From: Ascaphus truei | Lineage: Eukaryota; Chordata; Amphibia; Anura; Ascaphidae | Length of the DNA stretch: 64,000 bases | Reading direction: 5' to 3' | Assembly: GCA_036426205.1 (NCBI GenBank) | Contig: CM071571.1 | Location: 117,477,706-117,541,705, forward strand | Notes under the pieces: generated by a model | What the model was told of the DNA's origin: nothing | The model's database searches: none | What the model saw: only the letters and a program-made list of their open reading frames with translations | Position numbers and translations under genes: made by a program | Shown: positions 47,336 to 58,604 of the stretch, piece by piece | Numbering within the stretch: position 1 is the stretch's first letter | Layout of the letters: each line of letters opens with the position of its first letter

Positions 47336-47618
47336 AAATGTATAGAGTCAGTACACCCAAAAGAATTAAACAAGATATAATTGAAACTATTAGAAAGTCT
47401 CCTTTCTCTTTAGTTCCTTTGTTCTCCTCCTAGGTCGCATGGGACCACAACGAGCCAGATACAATATCAAAGACACAGAGGAAAAAAGTTTGCAGCGGGC
47501 CATAAATTCTGGACCGACAATCTCTTCCTTATCTGATCGGATTTCAACCATGGGGAAAGGACCCTTTGCACCTTCAAGACAGGTGGGCGGATTCGAAAAC
47601 ATCCGAATGGTCGCTTAT
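47336..47618 (-). other. L1-C inter-ORF region with endonuclease deletion
   Basis: Between the ORF1 stop and the first RT-side words there are fewer than 300 bp, whereas an L1 needs roughly 1.2 kb or more for the endonuclease and linker. No SDHAPI-type box is present. The deletion junction lies probably near 47,335-47,345. Confidence 0.7.
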
Positions 47619-48313
47619 TTATTCTTGTTGTGGGACGTCCGGTGATCCCTCAGGCCGCGATTTTGTTGTCAGCCATTCATATAGACCAAGGGCTCTTAAA
47701 ACATTCTCCGCCTCTTCCGGGTATCTTAATGAAACTTTCCTCCCGTCTTTATTAACCACAAGTCGGAATGGGAAAGCCCATCTATAACGGATCTCATTGT
47801 CATGGAGGCTTCTTCGTCTTGCGATTGTAGATCTAGACAGATCTTGGAAAATCTGAATCCTAGAATTCTCAAAGTCCAAAAATTCTTGATTCCTGCAGCC
47901 TCTTAAAATGTTCTCCTTACTGGTGTAATAGTGTAATTTTACTATTACGTCCCTGGATTTCCGGGGGTCAGCGAAATTTAGACCTGGGGCTCGGTGTGCT
48001 CTATCCATATGCAGATTGCTGGTTAGGAGAGACAGGACTATTTGCATAAATACATTTATTAAATATTGTTGCAAGTTATCTGGATCAATTTCTTCCGGGA
48101 TATTTCTTACCCTGAGGTCCTGTCTTATTTCCCGATTTTCCAAGTCATCAATGTTATATTTCAGGCTCCTAATTTCTTTGTTAAGCCTGAAAAACTCGTC
48201 TTCAATTGAACCCTGGCTCTGCAGGGATTCTTCAAGTTTATTCACCAGCTGCGTTGTCTGTTCTGCCAGGGTAGAGAGCTCTGACCTGAATTCTGCAACA
48301 GCTATGTCCAGGG
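47619..48313 (-). pseudogene. L1-C ORF1, RRM and C-terminal part
   Basis: Minus-strand L1 ORF1p-like protein: a helical stretch (LNKEIRSLKYNIDDLENREIR), then LRVRNIPEEI (RRM), MDRAHRAPGLNF, SRDVIVKLHYYTSKENILR, and IARRRSL near the end. These match the ORF1 of L1-A in order and spacing. The frame is open but is cut by E6 at 48,313. Confidence 0.9.
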
Positions 48314-49444
48314 CCACTTGTAAGAAATTAACACACATTCCCAGATAGCTCAAACTCCTACATCCACCACATCATGAATATATATTTATGCCAAAATGAG
48401 TGCTACTGAGCGTGGCAAAGGTATATATACAACAGAAGACACGGGTGCCCAGTGCTACATCAAATTGACAAAACATATATGGTAATGAGTATAAAGTATA
48501 AATACTTGAATAATAATAGTAATAACTTGCTTATTTAGTTAAACCCTTTGGTCAAAGCGTCGCAAGCCTGCATACCAACGTCAAGGTAAACCAAAAATGC
48601 ACGTCCTAACACTAAAACTGGGAATGTGTGTTAATTAATTTCTTACTGGTAACAGTCTCTGGAGGTTAGGTGGCACCTCCCCCCAGACCTCGCCCCTCCC
48701 CACCTTTTTAACTTGGGAGTTTCTAGCAACTTGCTGAAATGGACAGGACTCACAGCAGTTCCTTCCCCTCATACAGAGGTAACAGGAAGGGTTCACAGTT
48801 TTAGTGTTAGGACCTGCATTTTTGGTTTACCTTGACGTTGGTACGCAGGATTACGACGCTTTGGCCAAAGGGTTTAACTAAATAACCAAGTTATTACTAT
48901 TATTATTCAAGTATTTATACTTTATACTCATTACCATATATGTATTGTCAATTTGATGTAGCACTGGGCACCCGAGTCTTCTGTTGTATGTATACATTTG
49001 CCACGCTCACTAGCACTCATTTTGGCATAAATATATATTCATGATGTGGTGGATGTAGGAGTTTGAGCTATCTGGGAATGTGTGTTAATTAATTTCTGAC
49101 TGGTAACAGTCTCTGGAGGTTAGGTGGCACCTCCCCCCAGAGCTCGCCCCTCCCCACCTTTTTAACTTGGGAGGTTCTAGCAACTTGCTGAAATGGACAG
49201 GACTCACAGCAGTTCCTTCCCCTCATACAGAGGTAACAGGAAGGGTTCACAGTTTTAGTGTTAGGACCTGCATTTTTGGTTTACCTTGACGTTGGTACGC
49301 AGGATTACGGCGCTTTGGCCAAAGGGTTTAACTAAATAACCAAGTTATTACTATTATTATTCAAGTATTTATACTTTATACTCATTACCATATATGTTTT
49401 GTCAATTTGATGTAGCACTGGGCACCCATGTCTTCCACTTGTAA
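48314..49444. mobile_element. E6: foldback insertion in L1-C ORF1
   Basis: Target-site copies ccacttgtaa at 48,314-48,323 and 49,435-49,444. Inside: an inverted arm 48,324-48,617 directly next to the left target-site copy, a unit B from 48,618, and a second partial B from about 49,077 to 49,434. The direct repeat has a 460-bp period; the inverted arm matches 48,798-49,092, across the B-B junction. Spacer 180 bp, tail 342 bp. Each unit holds the two-hairpin block (48,541-48,616 plus; 48,801-48,878 and 49,252-49,330 minus). Tandem plus inverted terminal repeats are characteristic of Penelope-type elements. Non-coding. Confidence 0.88.
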
Positions 49445-49605
49445 AAAACCCTGCATCTCTTTAAAAAGTTCTTTGAGGGCTTTTGGATTGATTTTGGTGT
49501 TCTCCTCTGTGTCTTGTTCCTGGTCCGGCTGATTAAAGTTTTCTCATTGTTGTTGAGGCTGCTGTTGTTGCTGTGGGTGCATGTGCGTGCACGCGTGGGG
49601 GCCAT
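49445..49605 (-). pseudogene. L1-C ORF1, N-terminal part
   Basis: Starts MAPTRARTCTHSNN at 49,605 and is rich in Lys/Arg/Ser, as expected for the disordered ORF1p N-terminus. The start codon sits within 'ccaagatggcccccacg', a YY1-like sequence. It is separated from the rest of ORF1 by E6. Identified mainly by position and by a start similar to MAPKKPA of L1-A. Confidence 0.65.
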
Positions 49606-50700
49606 CTTGGATTTTGGCTGCTGGGAATTCCGTTTTTGTGAAAAAACGGGTCACCAGGGGAAGCTGTGGCTTCCTATCTTTCTTGGGATGCATTCCCGAA
49701 CATTCCGCTGATGGGGGAAGCTATTTTAGGTAATTATTATGCGGTTTGGAGGGCTAAAACAGCCGTGATTGAAGCGGAGCCTACGGAGCAGGATCAGAAA
49801 GCTGCTCCCATACTCCTCGATGCTGCGTGTGCGCCCCCCATATTCTCTTATATTTAAGTAACCCTTCACCTCTTTGTCAAACCTATTCTGTGAATTAGAT
49901 GTATTTAATAGACTTTCTGGGTTCAAAATAAAAAATATTAATATTATACACATGTGGGGGTCATGTCCCAGAGTAGCAATGGACAAATATATATATATTG
50001 ATTAAAAAAGGTTTTAGGCTTCTCCTTTCTGCTAGATCCTTTGTCCTATTTTCTTAAAAAATGAACTCAAAATCTCAATAAACATGCTAACAAACTGATT
50101 GTCAAGCACGTGAGGCATTATACCTCGATGTGATTCAGAGAGGAAAGAGAGATAATACAGTATAATCTCACCTAATGTTTGTACACAGTCAAAGGCAGGG
50201 TGAACCATAACATTATGGAGCAGCTCCACAGAGCTCCTTCAAATAACATGACTATTTTGCTAAATATGTAACAGACGCTATTTTCCCTTAGTATAATGGG
50301 TATCCACTAAGATAATTATATGCAAAAAGAACAGTCGCTAGTTATCTCATTAGAATAGAACAGAGATGCACATAGCGCACCGGGGATTAAAAGAGAATTA
50401 CACAACGCTGTACTGTAGCTCCAAAGAGGACTTTTTTTCCACAAGGCCAACAAGAAAGATTACCTGGATAATCCTTAAATCACCTGGGCAGAAGGACTCT
50501 GGACATTTCAAAATATTTGGTATTGTAATATCACATTATTTTGGCTATGGTTGCATTAGCGCTAACAGTTCTGTTATATTTCCATTTTTAATTTCAGGCT
50601 TGATTTGGTCAAATATAATTTAATTGTTGTTTGATTTAAGTTCAATGTTTGTGACTGTATTCAATTCATGTAAAATTGGAAATTGTTTATTTGTTCACTA
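49606..50700. other. L1-C 5' leader (start) and unannotated DNA
   Basis: The first 100-150 bp are probably the L1-C leader on the minus strand. Beyond about 49,750 nothing is recognised apart from short frames without domains. Confidence 0.4.
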
Positions 50701-51170
50701 CTTTCTTAGGGATACATTGAGAACTGAAATTCTAAATGGTGAATGGGAAGAACAGTGACGTGCAGGTAGGAGAATAGAGTTTTAGTTACCAGTTGCTGTG
50801 TGTCATTACGGTAATACTGAATCCAAGTAAGGCTTATATCAGGGAAATAATCTGCTAAGGCTAAACCTATTAAACAGTATACCCCAAAATCAATCAAATA
50901 TGGTCTAAAACATGACAATACCAAAAAACTCTCATCTGTATGGACTATATAAGCATCTATACTGTGCCATCTTCTTGAATCTCGTCGTATACTAATCACA
51001 CTAAGCTGCCTAATAACAAATGTAAGTATATAACAAATGTCAGCACAATATTGGCTTAAAAGCAAACAATACATAAATTCTTGCACGACCCATAAAAACA
51101 CTATTTCATTTTGGTTATAATAGTATTTCTCAAAAAAATTATCTGGTCCCTCGTTATAAGTTTATATTTA
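50701..51170. other. Unannotated DNA with one 131-codon frame
   Basis: A minus-strand frame (50,706-51,101) is hydrophobic and has no recognisable motif, no partner frames and no upstream signal. It is most likely a chance frame in AT-rich DNA. Confidence 0.5.
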
Positions 51171-51179
51171 ACATTTTAA

Positions 51180-51490
51180 CTAGTGATGTGCAACATTTTT
51201 GCTGAAGTTCGCACACCAGGTGAAATTTGCCTGTTATGCCATTAGAAATGTTGTGCAAATTAGAAAGCTTTGCAATGATTCGCCAAGCAGTAAAATTCGA
51301 TGTACCCATTGCCCTTGATATGCTGCCATTTTGGCAAAATTCTGGTAGAATTATCAACATTCTGGCAAACATTGTCAACATTCTGAACGGTGTGTACTTT
51401 GGAAAACATTTAATGAAAACTCAAAATTTAGGAAAAAAGGGAAACAAATGTGAGGCGGATTTAAAAACATTTGCACATCTGTAATTTTAA
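51180..51490. repeat. Diverged dispersed repeat (second copy)
   Basis: Comparable in order to 21,780-22,140: 'gaagttcgcacaccaggtga', 'tatgctgccattttggcaaa', 'aactcaaaatttaggaaa'. An old non-coding family; boundaries unclear. Confidence 0.5.
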
Positions 51491-53385
51491 CAAGCAAATA
51501 TCATTCTTATTAGTCTACGGTAATTTATGAGGTGTATCTAAATACAACTGTTGAAGCATAGCTCCCTCTACAGCAAATGTTAACTATGACTGTAACTCAT
51601 TGATTCACTTGAGGAAGCGAAATGAATAACATTGACCTTTACTTGTCTCGTATGGCAAAGATTTTCTGGTTGGTTATAATGATCTCATTATATTACTAAG
51701 TCCTTGTCCTCAGTGTTACTCTTATTCTAGCTCACATATGACTTTTCCCCCCTTCACACGGTTAGGACTTTAAAACAAGTAGGTACTGATTGATGTGGCA
51801 AAGCAAACTGCTGCTTAAAACATTCTCTGTGAATACCAGGGTACTGTTGGTTGTTACCTACCTGCAAAATAAAATGATAATAAAACAAACATGCACTTTA
51901 TTTGAAATTATATTTCTAATTCATTAGTTCCGTATAACCTTTTTTTGTAGTGAACCCCCCCCCCCCCCCCCACCCCTCAGTATCACTGTTCCATTCATGT
52001 TATTGATGTTAAGCAAAGTACTGCTAAATGGTTGTATTCATATGTACAATACTCTTGGTACAGAAGGTTTTAACAGTGTTAGGGTATCACAGGACAAGCA
52101 TGCTAGCTTTGAAGTCAACAATCGGTTGTAATGCCAATTTTTTTTTACAAGAAAGTCTTAAAACTATTTCAGCTGCCTGCAACCCAAGTAATCCCTCTTC
52201 TATTTTTAGTGACATAAATCCCTAGCTTCAGCAATGCTCTGATGGTTAGAATAAGAAGATTGTGAAAGTGTGGAGGATTAGCCAGAAGCATTGTATGACA
52301 AAGCAACACACTTGCCGCTGATAAGAGAGAATAGGGGAAAGAGAAACGTCATCATTCATTACTTTTCCTCTCAAATGTAGGGACTATTTTTAAAAAACAT
52401 TAGCAGCATTGTCCATATGTTTACATACTGTCGGTGAGACTTTCTTGACCTTGAATTCTTTCATGGGATATTAAACACCGGTCAAAAGAGACAATGTGAA
52501 TCAGTACAGGTACACTGAAATAGTAATGCCAAACATCATACATTAGGTTAATGCAGCACGGATTTGATTAACCTTCCCAGACCCAACATCCATTATCTTA
52601 CTCTGCATGGACTGATAAAGACAATACACGAAGAGCCAAGACAGTTCATAGAAGAAGGGAGCTATCTGCTAAATTGTATTAATGCATGTAGCCATCAGAA
52701 ATAAGGTCAAATATCATCTTGTTTTGCCAAACGCTACAGCACAACATGGATAGCAAATCAGTAATACATTTCGGCCCTTATTCTATATATTCCATAGCAG
52801 CGGTTCCGGTTGTTTTCTGCCTCAAATTCCCATTTTTTTGTCAATAGGGATTTTCTAAAAAGAACGGCTGCTTTTGACTATATGGAGTTACACCCTTAGC
52901 CCCATATCAGACAGAGATTTGAATTCAGTTTATTTCTGCTGCAGAAATTGTGCTACATAAATAAAGCAATAGGAGCCAAAGAGAGACATTTACAATGTTT
53001 ATTGACGTTAATAGGGTAGCATAACAGACAAATTCAATTAGTGACTACATTTATGAACTGCTGCAACAGAAATCTTATACTGTAATATGTGTTTGATGTA
53101 TTGTGTAGTAGAATAACATTGTTATAAAACCTTTCACACCTTTCACACCATTAGCATTGCTTGGCGGTTTGCGCACAACTTCTTTGTGTCACAACAACAG
53201 GACACAACATTTACCATCTCAAATGTCACTATAAACAATCTGTGATTTAATAAATCAGACGGTAATACAGCAGGTGCATGGGGGTGAAAGAGAGTATAGT
53301 ACAGTTAGAGAAAGGTATAAAGAAAATCTAGTGATATATCACTATTTTCCCTGTCTTCTTTTATTCATAACACGGCAGTTCCCCG
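51491..53385. other. Unannotated DNA with poly-C run
   Basis: No gene. A run of about 17 C lies at 51,955-51,971. Around 52,785-52,915 'cccttattctatatattcca' and 'gactatatggagtta...cccttagcccc' may be the two ends of a short MITE, which is uncertain. Confidence 0.45.
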
Positions 53386-53739
53386 CCCTCCGCAGACAAT
53401 CTCGTGCCCACCCTGGGGGTCGCTCCCCCCAGTTTGCGCACCGCTGACTTAACCTATTCAACCTTTGCACAGAACCAGCGTGCTAAGGGTTAACATTTGG
53501 GATTGCTTGCATTGTGTTCATAAGCCCCACCCTCTGCAATGTTTATTGCCATGGACAAAGGACTTGCATAAGCTGAATTAATTCAGAACCTATTCAGCCT
53601 ACATCTGGTTTGCCACCAACGCGACAGCTGAAGGGCAGCCAAAGGGTGTCAGCAGTTTGCTACCATTTGCTGATGTTACAGTTGCTCTGTTACAATCCAA
53701 AACACACCAGCCTTCTCATCCCCTGTACCCTATGTTTCC

Positions 53740-54088
53740 ACTTACCCTTCCTTATAGATTGTAAGCTCAATGGGGCAGGACCGCTTCTACTGTAACAAAA
53801 AACAGTGGAGGTCTATCCTACTTCTTCCAACAACACATAGCAGGTCTATCCTACCTCTTCTAACACAATTTTAATCTTGTCTGTGACTGTTACATACACA
53901 AATAATAATACATTATCTCCAACTGTCCATGAAATGTCTCTAAATTGAATTTATAACCCTCGTTCATTTAATGTAAAAATATATTGTCATCATAACTCTG
54001 TGCCCAGGACATACTTGAAAACCAGGGGCAACTGGTAAATGTATTACTTCCTGGTAAAGCATTTTATTAATAAAACATAAAAATAAAA
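53740..54088 (+). repeat. LINE-type 3' tail (L2/CR1-like)
   Basis: Contains 'tagattgtaagctcaatggg' at about 53,755 and 'cccaggacatacttgaaaac' at about 54,004, then 'acttcctggtaaagcatttt' and an A/T-rich end. This wording is common to 3' tails of LINE or SINE copies in frogs. The preceding 53,386-53,739 is unassigned; 'ggggtcgctccccccagttt' near 53,417 resembles the end of an old DNA-transposon copy. Confidence 0.6.
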
Positions 54089-55520
54089 TAATGCTGTGAA
54101 TCAAATAGTGAAAAAAATCTGCACATTTGTGCATATATAATGAACATATAATGCATATTTAGACATATATCATGCATATTTTTGCATATTCTCATTTAAA
54201 ACATTTTTTATAATATCTTACATACAGTAATTCAGCAGCTAAGTAGTTTTGTGGTATAGAAGGAGAGAAGTAGATTATTATAATAATGGACCCAGTTTAT
54301 TGAACAGCATGCAAATACCTCATTTTGCCCAACTTTTTCACTTGCACACCAAATTTGCATACCGCAGGGATTTGCACAGCTGGAACACAATTGTGACCTA
54401 AAATGACTTTTATGCACAGTTTGAACACGTGGCAATTATGTATTTATTATACCGAGATGTGAGGCTGCTGGCATTGAAGCTGCACTTGTTGTACAAATGA
54501 CAGGTGATGCTGACACTAGTTACAGATGCCCTGAACTAATGGAATTGTTTTATTTTGGGGAATGACACAAGTACAGTACAAAAAACTCTGTTTTCTTCAT
54601 GACTGGATATGCAATAAATGTGCATTCCATTTATCCCATTGACACCTATCCTAATTTCTCATGCAGGTTAGGCATGGTTCCATTAAATCATTTGATGGAT
54701 ATCTCATTCACGAATTGACAGTACTGTATAACACTGTCACAGGTGATCTTAAGTATAGCATTTTACTTTTAAACATAAGCTTTCATCTATCGCTTGTAGG
54801 CACATATGGCTACATTTATTTATCAGTATCTAATAATCACAGCTTGCTCAGGAAAGCCGTATGATTTGTAGTGCTCAGTGTTCTTACTGAAAAGAAAGCA
54901 AAGCCAAATGGACGTTGCCAATTTTGTAAGTGCTGGCAGCTTTTTACATTCACTCTGCCAGTATTATAGAAGATCAGTTGCAGAATTCTTTCTAGGCTCA
55001 GTTAAATAGTTATTAACTATGGTCTAAGAATTAGCTTAGTCCAAAACATTATGGTCTCAGTGTGCCTGATTCATAATGTCAAGCTGAGCTTGTATGCTGT
55101 CTGCAGTTATTACAGATATTATTTCATGGCATAACTACAATAACTATAATTATTACGCACACAAATCAGTTAAATGGCATCCTGTATGTGCTTATTGAAG
55201 CATATATGAAGGTACCTCAAACAAAAGATAAAAGAAGGCAAAACAAAGATGGAAAAAGGTAAAAAAAAAAAAAAAAATTTGTTTGATGAATCAGGGCCAT
55301 GGTTTAAACGATAAAAATAAAATGTTTTTCTATTTTTTTTTATTGAAATGTAATTTTAACTCCATTACGAATTAAACATGGTTGGCACATTTTCTACTGC
55401 TGTTTTGACAGCTGAGTGAAGTAACACGCTTAGAAAAGTATATACAATACAACAGTGAGAGGCAATAGCATGTAATGCCTGAAAACATTGCATAACACTA
55501 TTCAGGGTTACAGATTGATG
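54089..55520. other. Unannotated AT-rich DNA
   Basis: Contains 'gcatat' reiterations at about 54,120-54,195 and a 17-base A run at 55,261-55,277. No gene recognised. Confidence 0.5.
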
Positions 55521-55800
55521 TGCTTCCATACTCAGACCACCCCAGCTGCCACTTCTTCTTCCTCCTTCTCATCTCAGGACTTTGCTGACTATTTTAAGGA
55601 AAGGTTGGAATCCATACGTCAGGACATCCCCTCTGTTTCCTCCTACCACCCTTCACCGCTTCCTAACTCTCCTTCTGCCTTCCTTGACTCTTTTTCCGCT
55701 GTCACAGAGGAAGATGTGTCATTGTTGATCTCATCTTATCCCTCTACCACTTGCCCTCTTGACCCCATTCCCTCCCACCTCCTAAAACCTCTTGCTCATA
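55521..55800 (+). pseudogene. L2-type LINE ORF2, N-terminal side (L2-C)
   Basis: Encodes DFADYFKERLESIRQDIPSV, a Ser/Pro-rich stretch, and ISSYPSTTCPLDPIPSHLL, the segment that precedes the first RT motif in L2 elements. It stops at about 55,800; the next recognisable L2 part is at 57,067, so a piece has been lost or replaced. Confidence 0.82.
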
Positions 55801-56299
55801 TATACATGACACCAACACGTGGGTGCTTCTGGAGTGCATATAGGTCGAGGTAGCCGGGTCGGTGTTGGAGAGGTATGGATGGTCAGAGATACTTGCCGAG
55901 GTCAGGGTTGGAGAGGTGCGGATCGTTGAAGGTACTCTGAAGGTACGTTGAAGGTACTTAGTCATGGTCAGGATTGGAGAGGTGCGGATCGTCGTGGTAC
56001 TTTGCAGAGGTCAGGGTTGGAGAGATGCAGATCGTCGTTGGTAGCCGGGGTCAGGAGTTTTGAAGAGCGGAGTCCCGAAAAATAGCCGAGGTCAGAAACA
56101 GAGGAACTAGGAACCGGAGTACAAGACAAGACTGTGGAGGCAATGGTAGCAGTGAACACTTCGCACATAGGCAGGTTTATGCTCAGCCAAATTGCCAGTG
56201 GGCCGGCTGAGCATATATACTGTAGTGCCCACGGTTATTCTAACACAAACCAGTGGCAATCGCAAAAAAGACCCAGGTACACCCAGGTACATGCTGGAT
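55801..56299. repeat. Unclassified repeat with internal tandem units
   Basis: Insert within L2-C. Units beginning GGTCAGGGTTGGAGAGGTGC start at about 55,858, 55,900, 55,966 and 56,009, with variable spacing. Downstream comes 'gaggaactaggaaccggagt', then 'tatgctcagc'. The repeat at 59.78-60.26 kb shares this order, so they appear related. No protein is seen. Confidence 0.55.
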
Positions 56300-56525
56300 A
56301 CATGCCTTAAACTTGGCCTAAACTAGACCCAGCATTTCTGCATTGATTAATGGCCCATCAGATTAACAGCAGGGACCCTTGGCAGTCCCACTCAAACTGA
56401 AGGGGACTGCCAGGGACCCCTGCTGTGTTAATCCTATGTGTCAATTGTCAATGCAGAAATGCCTTAAACTAGCCAGGTTACACCCAGCACATACCCAGAA
56501 TGTAACCGGGCTAGTTTAAGGCAAG
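56300..56525. mobile_element. Palindromic MITE-like hairpin
   Basis: Arms run from 'tgccttaaac' near 56,301 to 56,398 and back to 'gtttaaggca' at about 56,522. The central part is strongest: 'gggacccttggcagtccc' faces 'ggggactgccagggaccc' across about 12 bases. The word 'ctagtttaaggca' recurs inside. Non-autonomous, no coding sequence, no target duplication determined. Confidence 0.7.
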
Positions 56526-57066
56526 CTTTAGAATACTCATGGTCTCATTCGTAGGACACAGGAACCAATGAGGTAACAGACTGGAGGAGGCACGTCAGTA
56601 AGACTGACTGTTATAGGAGGATAAGGTGCAGGAGACAGGTGTGGTAGGATCCCAGAAGCAGAAAGATGACGCGGCCGTGTGTGCGCTGACCGTGTGCTGC
56701 GCACAGATGATGTTGCCATGCAGGCGGAGTCTGTAGGCGGGACCGGAGAGAGTGGTATTAACATCCGCATGGGATGCACGCGTGGGCCTAGCATGGCGGC
56801 TGGTCCCAGGAGAATGGAGAGAAGCGTCATGGATGATGAAAGTAGTGGGGGGACTGATCATGGGTTGGGGTAAGTGATGAGTGCGCTGAGCACTTCGTGG
56901 ATCACAGACCCTGACAGGTACCTTTCCTTCCTCCTTCAAATATGCATTACTCAAATAAATAATGCATTATTAAATAATTACTCAATAAATAATTAAATAA
57001 TTATTATAAATTAAATTATAAATTAAATAATTACTCAAATAAATAAATATGCATACCATTACTCAA
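56526..57066. other. Non-coding insert and AT-rich simple sequence
   Basis: A GC-richer stretch to about 56,935, then 'ataaataattaaat'-type simple sequence at 56,940-57,056. No gene is supported; short frames on the minus strand have no known domain. Confidence 0.5.
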
Positions 57067-58604
57067 AAACAGCAAGCTTGACCATACCTGTCTTTCTAAC
57101 TATCGACCTTTCTACCTCCTACCTTTTGCCTCTAAACTCCTTGAACGCCTTGTATTCTCTTGCCTGCTCCATTTTCTCACCCCCTATTCTCTCCTAGACC
57201 CTTTATAATCTGGCTTCCGCACTGTTCACACCATTGAAACAGCTCTCACTAAAATAACTAATGATGTCCATGTTGCCAAAGACAGAGGTCATTAAACTCT
57301 GCTCATATTACTCGACCTCTCTGCAGCATTTGATACCGTGGACCACCCTCTTCTCCTTCACATTCTCCATAGTCTTGGTATTCATAATAAAGCGCTATCC
57401 TGGATCTCCTTTTACCTCTCCCATCGTCCTTTTAGTGTCTCTTCTGCTAACACTTCCTCCTCTATCGATGTCTCTGTGGGGGTACCCAAGGGCTCAGTCC
57501 TAGGACCTCTTCTCTTTTCTCTTTACACACTCTCTCTAGGTGACCTAATCACTTGGGTTCAAATATCCCCTCTATGCTGATGACACACACATTTACTTTT
57601 CAACCCCTGACCTTACACCTACACTACAGACCAAAGTTTATGAATTTCTCTTTGTGATATCATCCTGAATGGCCCTCCGCCGTCTTAAACTCAACATGTC
57701 AAAAACAGAGTTCCTCATATTTCATCCCAAACCTGGCCCCACTACCTCCTTCCACATTACTGTTGGAAGTTCTCATACACCCAGTAGCGCAAGCACGCTG
57801 CCTAGGGGTTACACTCAACTCCTCTCTCACATTCTCCTCTCACATTCAAAATGAATCTAAAACCTGTCGCTTTTCCTTCCGCAATATTACAAAGACACGC
57901 CCATTCCTCTGTTGCTTGACTGCTAAAACTCTGACACAGGCCCTCATTCTCTCCCATCTTGATTACTGTAACCTCCTGCTGACCGGCCTTTCTGCCTCTC
58001 ATACACCCAGTAGCGCAAGCACGCTGCCTAGGGGTCACACTCGACTCCTCTCTCACATTCTCCTCTCACATTCAAAATGAATCTAAAACCGTTGCTTTTC
58101 CTTCCGCAATATTACAAAGACACGCCCTTTTCTCTGTTGCTTGACTGCTAAAACTCTGACACAGGCCCTCATTCTCTCCCATCTTGATTACTGTAACCTC
58201 CTGCTGTCCGGCCTTTCTGCCTCTCATCTGTCCCCCTTACAATCTATCCTAAACACTGCTGCCAGAATCACTCTACTCTTTCCTAAATCTGTCTCAGCGT
58301 CTCCCCTGCTGAAATCTCTCTCCTGCCTTCCTATCAAATCCTGCATCTCACTCTAAATTCTCCTCCTCACTTTTAAAGCTTTACACTCCCCTGCTCCTCC
58401 TTACATCTCAGCCCTAATTTCTCACTATGCACCATCCTGACTCTTGCGTTCCGCTCAAGGATGTCTTCTCTCTACCCCCTTTGTATCTAAAGCCCTCTCC
58501 TGCCCTAAACCTTTCTCACTGACTGCCCCACACCTCTGGAATGCCCTTTCTCGCAACACCCGACTTGCACCCTCTCTATCCATCTTTAAGACCCACCTTT
58601 AAAC
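57067..58604 (+). pseudogene. L2-type LINE ORF2: RT and C-terminal part (L2-C)
   Basis: RT motifs appear across several frames: [59 protein letters not shown] and [14 protein letters not shown] (catalytic YADD near 57,575). Then MALRRLKLNMSKTEFLIFHP and the C-terminal SHLDYCNLLLSGLSASHLSP. The final words, PSLSIFKTHL, stop at about 58,604 where E7 begins, so the stop codon and 3' tail are missing. A 226-bp segment is duplicated in tandem. The frame is broken by several shifts. Confidence 0.88.
57771..58222 (+). repeat. 226-bp tandem duplication inside L2-C
   Basis: Unit 57,771-57,996 is followed directly by a second copy from 57,997. Both start 'tctcatacacccagtagcgc'. The units differ at a few places (for example 'gtcgcttttcc' and 'gttgcttttcc'), so the duplication is not very recent or was not copied cleanly. 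It repeats part of the RT after the YADD motif. Confidence 0.9.

Noticed and set aside
50706..51101. 131-codon frame on the minus strand
   Set aside because: Hydrophobic residues from AT-rich DNA, no domain, no supporting context; most likely chance.
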